This document shows, in pieces, positions 6,402 to 11,043 of a stretch of DNA of 11,043 nt. Made by a program: the position numbers and the translations under genes. This DNA is from Gammaproteobacteria bacterium. Its GTDB lineage: Bacteria > Pseudomonadota > Gammaproteobacteria > Pseudomonadales > Porticoccaceae. The DNA lies in NCBI GenBank assembly GCA_006227015.1, contig SBGI01000167.1, positions 1 to 11,043 on the forward strand, written 5' to 3'. Every line of letters begins with the position of its first letter. The first letter of the stretch is position 1. The notes under the pieces are model-generated. The model saw nothing but the letters and a program-made list of their open reading frames with translations. It was not told the DNA's origin and ran no database searches.

Positions 6402-7676
6402 TCAGTCAAACCAGCCCTGATGACCGCCGCCTTGAGCATTCTTTACGGTGTCTTCAAACTTGTCAGCGAACTCTCCGATATGCTCGTCATTGAGGATCAA
6501 TGGTGGGTAGAGTTTAAAGATCGGTGCATGCTGCGAGCTTGTCACTACATTGACTCCGCGCTGCCACATACCACCGAAAGCTTCCAACGCGGTGAAGTTC
6601 TGTTCATTCACCTCGATGGAGAACAACATGCCGTTGCGTTCCAGGCTCGTAATGTGGTCAGGGTAGAGTTTCTGTACTTCCAGAATGGTTGATTCCAGCT
6701 TATCGCCCATCTTCATCGCTTGGGGCAGCAGACGCTCGGTTTCCAGAATGGCTGCGTTAGTGGTACGACAGCCAATATTGGACCAAGCATAAGAGGACAT
6801 GCTGCGGTACGGGTTCTGGCCCCAGAAATCCAATACATCCTCAGCACAGATAACCGCCGCCATTGGGAATACACCGCCGGAGAAGCCTTTACCAACACAG
6901 ATCATATCCGGGTCAATGTTCCACAGGTTGGAACCCCAAACCTCCCCCAGGCGGCCCATACCGGTAACCACTTCATCAATAATCAGCTTGGCACCGTTCT
7001 CATCGCACAGACGACGGACCTCTTCCCAAAACGCAGCGTCTTTAGACTTACGACCGCTGTAGTCGGTTTGCACGACTTCAACGATAACGGCAGCGGTACG
7101 CTCACTGATGATGGCAGCCAGGGAGCTGGCATCGTCATAATCAAAGGAACGGAATCCCGGCACCAGCGGCTCCGCCCAGGCACGGCAGTCATCCGCAGTC
7201 ATCATGGTCAGGGAGATGCCGGTGTGACCATGATAGGCGTTCTTACAGTACAGTACTTCGTAGCGTCCGGTGGCACCGCGCGCCAGCTTGATCGCTTCAT
7301 CCACCGCCTCGGATCCGGTGACACAAGGCAGGGTGATCTTCAACCGCTCCGGGGTAGTACGTGCCAGGGTTTTCACCAGTTCGCCTTTGGCTTCACTGAA
7401 CCAGAACAGACTACCGAAATCCTCCTCCTTCGTGGCTTGTTCCATCTCGGCCATCACTGCGGGGTTGCGGTGGCCAAGGTTATTCAGTCCACCAACACCC
7501 CAGAAATCCAGCACACGGTTGCCTTCGGTGTCCCATACGTATGCGCCTTCACCCCAGGCTTCAATAAAGTAATAGCCCATTGCTTCGGTTGCTTTCACGC
7601 GATCTTTGCCAAAATACTCGGCGTACTCATCCATGAACTGTTGCTTGGTAGGACCACCTCGATTTGGACCAGACAT
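6402..7676 (-). CDS. Class III PLP-dependent aminotransferase (AT3)
   Basis: This 424-residue class III aminotransferase shows VWDTEGNRVLDF (about 47-58), LGHRNPAV, VTGSEAVDEAIKLAR (119-133), NAYHGHTG (Tyr148), LIIDEVVTG (Asp234), and VGKGFSGG with Lys263 as the PLP lysine. The end reads IFKLYPPLIL, with Lys where many relatives carry the substrate-carboxylate Arg. The loop that usually reads TFGGNP is SSYAWSNIGC here (about 294-303), an unusual form. The ATG at 7676 is preferred to a TTG two codons earlier because GGAG lies 7 bases before it. It is more distant from AT1 and AT2 than those are from each other, and its neighbour is a RidA-family gene, not a kinase. It is divergent from AraC-2, its probable regulator. 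Conversion of a terminal amine to an aldehyde is expected; the substrate is unknown. Confidence 0.9.
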   Translation of the reverse strand: MSGPNRGGPTKQQFMDEYAEYFGKDRVKATEAMGYYFIEAWGEGAYVWDTEGNRVLDFWGVGGLNNLGHRNPAVMAEMEQATKEEDFGSLFWFSEAKGELVKTLARTTPERLKITLPCVTGSEAVDEAIKLARGATGRYEVLYCKNAYHGHTGISLTMMTADDCRAWAEPLVPGFRSFDYDDASSLAAIISERTAAVIVEVVQTDYSGRKSKDAAFWEEVRRLCDENGAKLIIDEVVTGMGRLGEVWGSNLWNIDPDMICVGKGFSGGVFPMAAVICAEDVLDFWGQNPYRSMSSYAWSNIGCRTTNAAILETERLLPQAMKMGDKLESTILEVQKLYPDHITSLERNGMLFSIEVNEQNFTALEAFGGMWQRGVNVVTSSQHAPIFKLYPPLILNDEHIGEFADKFEDTVKNAQGGGHQGWFD

Positions 7677-7701
7677 ACTCAATCTCCAGATTATTTTTAT
7701 T

Positions 7702-7728
7702 CGATTTGGCTAAGGGATGGTTAAATCG
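7702..7728. promoter_or_regulatory. Inverted repeat CGATTT-N15-AAATCG before AT3
   Basis: CGATTT at 7702-7707 and AAATCG at 7723-7728 are perfect complements whose arms begin 21 bases apart, so both face the same side of the helix. The repeat sits 26 bases upstream of the AT3 start, in the zone where the AT3 promoter should lie. A repressor or activator site is plausible. Confidence 0.4.
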
Positions 7729-7761
7729 TGACACAGGGCCAAAATACCAGATAGAAAAAAG

Positions 7762-7789
7762 ACGCCAATTGATCATAAAATTACGCCAA
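7762..7789. promoter_or_regulatory. Direct repeat ACGCCAA with 21-base spacing, candidate AraC-2 operator
   Basis: ACGCCAA occurs at 7762-7768 and again at 7783-7789, exactly 21 bases apart, two helical turns. AraC-type proteins typically bind direct-repeat half-sites with this period, as AraC does at araI1-araI2. The pair lies in the AT3/AraC-2 divergent region, about 40-70 bases upstream of AraC-2 and 85-115 upstream of AT3. Identity outside the 7 bases is weak. Confidence 0.45.
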
Positions 7790-7830
7790 CATAAAATACT
7801 TGAGTATGTAGTTAATCGTTCGAGCCTGGA

Positions 7831-8859
7831 ATGAAAAAGACACAAACGTTCGACATCCCTACGGTCAGCGCCTCGGTGGCGGTTGATGTTGCCACGCGGC
7901 TCAAACGCGAAGGGATAGATCCCCAGCCTGTGTTCAAGGAAACAGGAATTAATCCGCAAGCAACCCAAGACCCCTATCAACAGGTCAGGCTGGATCAATA
8001 TACCAGTCTGCTTGAGTTGGCTGCCGAAACCACCAAAACACCGGCACTGGGGCTTGAACTGGGTATCCATCAGGATCCCTCGAAATGGGGTGCATTCGGT
8101 TATGTGGTGCTTAACTCGCCAACCGTGGGCGAGGCACTCAGCAACATGGCCCGGTTTCTAAAACCGAGCCAGGGGGGCACTCACATGGCCTATTTGAAAT
8201 CCCAAAGCCGGATCGGCATCGAGTACACCATTCTCCATCCTATGGTCAGCCATAAAATACAAGATGCAGAATTTGCGATCGCCTACATCAAGAATATCGT
8301 CGACCGACTCAGTGAACGGCAGGTGACGCCATTGGCGGTGTATTTCGAGCACAATCCAGTATCCGATCACACGACTTACAAACGCCTACTTGGCGTCGAA
8401 CCCCACTTCGACCAGCCGGTAAATGCCATCTTTTACGCCAACGCCATAGCTGAAAAGGTGGTGTACTCGGCAGACCGGCAGCTACTAGCCGTGATCAAGC
8501 ACCATCTCATCGATATGGCTAATGCCCTACCCGACGACTTCGACCTGATCCAACTGGTCGCCTACCATATCCGCCAGGCGCTCCCCAGCCGACAATGCAG
8601 GCTTGAACACATCGCACGACTCATGGCTACGAGCGCACGCACCCTGCAGCGCCATCTGAGCGAACATGGCACCAGCTTTGCTGAAGTACTGGACAACACC
8701 CGACGAGATTTGGCGATGCAGTACATGGCCAATCCGACGATGGAGATTAAAGAAATTTGTTATCTGCTCGGCTTCAACGATCCCAGTGCCTATATCAAGA
8801 GTTTCAGGAAATGGACTGGCACTACGCCTGGTAGGTATCGCGAGCAGCTCGGTGATTAA
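7831..8859 (+). CDS. AraC-family transcriptional regulator, OruR-type (AraC-2)
   Basis: This 342-residue regulator has the same two-domain build as AraC-1: an N-terminal ligand-binding domain (for example KWGAFGY, VLNSPT and QDAEFAIAYIKN) and a C-terminal AraC domain with ARTLQRHLS in the first helix-turn-helix and EICYLLGFNDPSAYIKSF in the second, closing with PGRYREQ. The recognition regions of the two paralogs are close, so they may bind related DNA sequences, while the sensory domains differ enough for different inducers. The upstream 147 bases hold a 21-base-spaced direct repeat and an inverted repeat. The ATG is preceded only by a weak GAGCC/GGA stretch, so translation may be modest. 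It is divergent from the AT3-RidA operon, its probable target, and convergent with the LysR gene. Confidence 0.9.
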   Translation: MKKTQTFDIPTVSASVAVDVATRLKREGIDPQPVFKETGINPQATQDPYQQVRLDQYTSLLELAAETTKTPALGLELGIHQDPSKWGAFGYVVLNSPTVGEALSNMARFLKPSQGGTHMAYLKSQSRIGIEYTILHPMVSHKIQDAEFAIAYIKNIVDRLSERQVTPLAVYFEHNPVSDHTTYKRLLGVEPHFDQPVNAIFYANAIAEKVVYSADRQLLAVIKHHLIDMANALPDDFDLIQLVAYHIRQALPSRQCRLEHIARLMATSARTLQRHLSEHGTSFAEVLDNTRRDLAMQYMANPTMEIKEICYLLGFNDPSAYIKSFRKWTGTTPGRYREQLGD

Positions 8860-8864
8860 ACAGA

Positions 8865-8892
8865 CATCAGGGGCAACTCCTTTGCCCCGATG
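8865..8892. terminator. Hairpin between convergent AraC-2 and LysR genes
   Basis: CATC-A-GGGGCAA (8865-8876) pairs with TTGCCCC-GATG (8882-8892), giving an 11-pair stem with one bulged A and a 5-base loop, 5 bases after the AraC-2 stop. No T tract follows on the plus strand, so termination efficiency is uncertain. A T6 run at 8934-8939 shows no clear stem before it. The position between converging genes supports a transcription-ending role. Confidence 0.5.
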
Positions 8893-8942
8893 AGTTACGA
8901 ATCAACTGAGAATGTTATCCTGGAGTAGCCGCATTTTTTGAC

Positions 8943-9854
8943 CTACCCACCGTTTTCAAGCGGGAAAAACGGTTGTAGCTGCTCGATAAAAAGTGCCTCG
9001 GCCGGGGTATATTGGCGCCCTTTTTTTGCGATCAAATACATTTTTTTCCGGTAGTGCATCTTACTCGGCAGCAGAACTCTCATTTCCCCACTATCAATCC
9101 AACGCTGGGCGTAGTGGCTTGGTAGGAAGCCCAGATACCCGCCCGTTAATATCAGCGCAGCTCTCGCTTCCAGAGACGGTGCCACTGCCGTCTGCCTTAC
9201 CCCTTTGATCGGTACCGCACTGTGTTCCCCCGCCGCCGTATCAATAAAGCCAAACTGTTCGATTCTGGGAACGCTCAATTCTTCCAATGCACACTCGAAC
9301 AGGGGATGAGAAGGACCACAGTAGAGGAAGGTATCCTCTGCATAGAGGTAACGGCAGTCCAACGTATCCAATGATTGGCTCAGCGAAGTAATCCCCAGTT
9401 GCACCGCGCCGCTCACCAGATGCTGCTCCACCTCCGTCTGGCTGCCATGTTCAAGGCGAATTTGAACATCGGGCGCCCGGGCCCGATATCGCTCGATGAT
9501 CTTTACAATGGGAAATTGCCGGTCATCCAACGTGTTATCGGTCAGCATCAAACGCAGCTCTCCGGTCACGGTCTGCCCCGCCACCTGGACTTGGCAGCGA
9601 AACCTATCGAGCGACTCCATCAACTCAAGGATGGCGGTATACACCTGATGTCCAGCATCCGTCAGTGCAAATCCCTGTCGCCCCCGATCACACAAACGAA
9701 CCCCAAGCCGCTTTTCCAAATCAGCAAGCCGGGTACTGATATTTGAGACGTTCATGTTCAACGTCACTTCTGCTGCTGAAAGCCCGCCGGCTTCCACCAC
9801 TGCCTTAAAGATTCGCAGCAGTTTCAGATCGATATCGTGAAGCTGGCCAATCAT
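8943..9854 (-). CDS. LysR-family transcriptional regulator
   Basis: This 303-residue protein has the standard LysR plan. The N-terminal winged helix-turn-helix spans about 7-66 (DIDLKLLRIFKAVVEAGGLS, then NVSNISTRLADLEKRLGVRL and GFALTDAGHQVY). A periplasmic-binding-protein-like effector domain follows, containing GELRLMLTDNTLDD, VQLGITSL and LILTGGYLGFLPSHYAQ. I start it at 9854, 10 codons inside the longest frame, because AAGGAGG lies just upstream at ideal spacing. The gene is divergent from the ureohydrolase gene across 217 bases that contain three palindromes, the usual layout for a LysR regulator and its target. In Pseudomonas the guanidinobutyrase gene gbuA is likewise paired with a LysR regulator. 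A guanidino acid as co-inducer is an inference from that parallel. Confidence 0.9.
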   Translation of the reverse strand: MIGQLHDIDLKLLRIFKAVVEAGGLSAAEVTLNMNVSNISTRLADLEKRLGVRLCDRGRQGFALTDAGHQVYTAILELMESLDRFRCQVQVAGQTVTGELRLMLTDNTLDDRQFPIVKIIERYRARAPDVQIRLEHGSQTEVEQHLVSGAVQLGITSLSQSLDTLDCRYLYAEDTFLYCGPSHPLFECALEELSVPRIEQFGFIDTAAGEHSAVPIKGVRQTAVAPSLEARAALILTGGYLGFLPSHYAQRWIDSGEMRVLLPSKMHYRKKMYLIAKKGRQYTPAEALFIEQLQPFFPLENGG

Positions 9855-9936
9855 CCGTGCCTCCTTAAATCTTGTATGACGCATTGCTGATATCTGGGTG
9901 ACTGCAGCGACGGGCTGCCGTCATGGCCCAAATTAC

Positions 9937-9952
9937 TTATTAATTTTAATAA
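9937..9952 (+). promoter_or_regulatory. AT-rich palindrome, candidate LysR box
   Basis: TTATTAA (9937-9943) and TTAATAA (9946-9952) are perfect complements with a 2-base centre. The site contains the T-N11-A pattern typical of LysR recognition boxes and lies in the LysR/ureohydrolase divergent region, about 120 bases before the ureohydrolase start. Confidence 0.5.
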
Positions 9953-9991
9953 CCTGGCTTGTAAAAAATAAGATTCACCGCACCCCTGATT

Positions 9992-10007
9992 CCTCTAAGA
10001 ATAGAGG
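9992..10007 (+). promoter_or_regulatory. Palindrome CCTCTA-N4-TAGAGG upstream of the ureohydrolase
   Basis: A perfect 6-base inverted repeat with a 4-base spacer (AGAA) lies about 65 bases before the ureohydrolase ATG, near the expected promoter position. Its centre is 55 bases from that of the AT-rich palindrome at 9937-9952, so the two could be the recognition and activation sites of the LysR protein. Confidence 0.45.
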
Positions 10008-10011
10008 TATT

Positions 10012-10023
10012 GCGTTAAAACGC
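10012..10023 (+). promoter_or_regulatory. Palindrome GCGTT-AA-AACGC upstream of the ureohydrolase
   Basis: GCGTT (10012-10016) and AACGC (10019-10023) are perfect complements around AA, about 50 bases before the ureohydrolase start and just after the CCTCTA palindrome. A related TGGCGTTT follows at 10031-10038. The site may overlap the promoter or transcription start, but I see no convincing -35/-10 pair to place it. Confidence 0.35.
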
Positions 10024-10071
10024 TGTTAGTTGGCGTTTCCTTCTTACTGGGAACATTGAGGAAAAGTACTT

Positions 10072-11043
10072 ATGAATTCCAACAACCCCCTAGAAACCTT
10101 CTACCAAACACAGGACCTCCTGGGTGAAACCTACAATCCAATTCAATGCCAGCGTTACAGCGAGGTCGCGACCTTTATGCGGGCCCCTCGCGTAAATGAT
10201 CTCAGCCAGGTTGATATCGGCCTGATCGGTGTTCCTTTTGACGGAGGCCTGACCTGCCGGACCGGTGCACGCAATGGGCCACGGGAAGTACGTAATGAGT
10301 CCACCATGATGCGTGCCATCAACGTGGTCACCGGTGTGCGCCCCTTCGAGATCGCTCGCATTGCTGATCTGGGGGATGTTCGCTTCAGTAACCTATTCCA
10401 CCTGGATAGTGCAATCCAGGATATTGAGAAGTACTTTGCCGCCATCGCCGAGAGTGGCGTGATACCTCTGGCCATCGGCGGCGACCACTCAGTAACCTAC
10501 CCGATCCTCAAAGCGCTGGCCGCTTCACACAGCGAGCCGATTGCGATCATTCATATCGACTCCCACACCGATACATGGCCGGAATACCAAGGCTCAAAAT
10601 TCCATCATGGCGCGCCGTTCCGTATTGCCGCTGATGAAGGCTTGATCGATCCGCAAAAAACCGTACAGATCGGCATTCGCGGCGGTCAGAACTTCGCTGA
10701 TGGTCTGGACTACTCCTATGAGCACGGTATGCGGGTCATCACGATTGAAGAGTTTGACGACCTCGGTTGGCAGGCAGTCGCGGAGGAAGCAAAACGCATC
10801 GTGGGTAACAGTCCAGTCTATCTGACATTCGATATTGACGGTCTGGATCCTGCTTTTGCACCAGGCACCGGCACCCCAGAAGCGGGTGGCATTACCATGC
10901 GCGAAGCACAACGCCTGTTACGCGAACTGCGGGGATTGAACTTCATCGGTGGTGATCTGGTAGAGATCTCTCCGCCACTTGACCCCAGCGGCACCACGGC
11001 GCTGAACGGCGCTACCCTACTCTTTGAAATGCTCTGTTTACTG
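10072..11043 (+). CDS. Ureohydrolase (agmatinase/guanidinobutyrase-type), 3' end cut by window edge
   Basis: 324 codons are present with no stop, and the last visible residues (LFEMLCLL) match the usual C-terminal strand of the family, so little is missing. These binuclear-metal (usually Mn) enzymes hydrolyse a guanidino group to urea and an amine. Metal ligands are visible: GGDHS gives His139, HIDSHTDTW gives Asp163, His165 and Asp167, and FDIDGLDPAFAPGTGTPEAGG holds Asp254 and Asp256. The usual DAHxD reads DSHTD here, with Ser for Ala. The GTGTPE signature and the SPPLDPSGTTAL segment favour the agmatinase/guanidinobutyrase/guanidinopropionase group over arginase. TGAGGA lies 9 bases before the ATG. 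Pairing with a divergent LysR gene resembles gbuR-gbuA of Pseudomonas and favours a guanidino acid, but agmatine or free guanidine cannot be excluded. Confidence 0.9.
   Translation, partial: MNSNNPLETFYQTQDLLGETYNPIQCQRYSEVATFMRAPRVNDLSQVDIGLIGVPFDGGLTCRTGARNGPREVRNESTMMRAINVVTGVRPFEIARIADLGDVRFSNLFHLDSAIQDIEKYFAAIAESGVIPLAIGGDHSVTYPILKALAASHSEPIAIIHIDSHTDTWPEYQGSKFHHGAPFRIAADEGLIDPQKTVQIGIRGGQNFADGLDYSYEHGMRVITIEEFDDLGWQAVAEEAKRIVGNSPVYLTFDIDGLDPAFAPGTGTPEAGGITMREAQRLLRELRGLNFIGGDLVEISPPLDPSGTTALNGATLLFEMLCLL

Noticed and set aside
6720..7724. Plus-strand open frame of 334 codons opposite AT3
   Set aside because: It lies wholly antisense to a clear class III aminotransferase, has no recognisable domain and has low-complexity, unconvincing composition. 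It is a reading-frame shadow.
7627..8070. Minus-strand 147-codon frame overlapping the AraC-2 start and AT3 start
   Set aside because: It covers the divergent promoter region and the antisense of AraC-2. Similar antisense frames appear opposite AraC-1, as expected for mirrored codon use in paralogs.
9855..9884. Longer N-terminus for the LysR protein
   Set aside because: AAGGAGG lies inside this extension just before the ATG at 9854, and LysR proteins normally begin a few residues before the first helix.
10031..10046. Possible sigma-54 promoter (TGGCGTTTCCTTCTT) before the ureohydrolase
   Set aside because: Only the TGGC half is close to consensus; the GC of the -12 element is missing, and no sigma-54 activator gene is in the window.
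9885..10071. Guanidine riboswitch upstream of the ureohydrolase
   Set aside because: I looked for paired ACGR-loop hairpins or a ykkC-like fold and saw none. The palindromes here are short and fit protein operators better.
1..11043. Mobile element, CRISPR array, toxin-antitoxin or defence system
   Set aside because: No transposase, integrase, phage gene, regularly spaced repeats, toxin pair or defence domain can be seen in either strand.

Overview
The window looks like an accessory catabolic region from a proteobacterium, most likely a gammaproteobacterium. The evidence is Shine-Dalgarno-led genes, moderate GC, and OruR-type AraC, LysR and XRE regulators next to amine-catabolism enzymes. The species cannot be told from the sequence. 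I see no transposase, integrase, tRNA, rRNA or CRISPR array. No gene-free stretch exceeds about 225 bases.

Layout, left to right. Positions 1-700 (minus) hold a 3'-truncated XRE-type regulator whose upstream region is dense in TGACGC motifs. Positions 805-4475 (minus) form a tight operon, read right to left: an aminoglycoside-phosphotransferase-fold small-molecule kinase, then two tandem paralogous class III PLP enzymes (AT2, AT1). An AraC/OruR-type regulator (AraC-1, 4644-5675, plus) diverges from this operon. Positions 5901-7676 (minus) form a second PLP operon: a class III aminotransferase (AT3) followed by a RidA-family protein that lacks the catalytic arginine, then a rho-independent terminator. 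A paralogous AraC regulator (AraC-2, 7831-8859, plus) diverges from it. A LysR regulator (8943-9854, minus) diverges from an agmatinase/guanidinobutyrase-type ureohydrolase (10072 to the window end, plus).

The region is therefore three consecutive modules, each a transcription factor divergent from its probable target. Two modules share the same regulator family and the same enzyme family, which suggests an ancient duplication of a regulator-plus-aminotransferase unit.

The enzymes fit terminal-amine or guanidino-compound catabolism. The ureohydrolase would release urea from a guanidino substrate and leave an amine or amino acid. Class III PLP enzymes would turn terminal amines into aldehydes. 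A RidA-like protein would deal with enamine/imine intermediates or bind a small ligand. The kinase paired with class III PLP enzymes recalls the hydroxylysine kinase/phospholyase and phosphoethanolamine phospholyase systems, so phosphorylation followed by PLP-dependent phosphate elimination is a real alternative to plain transamination. The substrate is not identified. No transporter or aldehyde dehydrogenase is present in the window, so the pathway is seen only in part.
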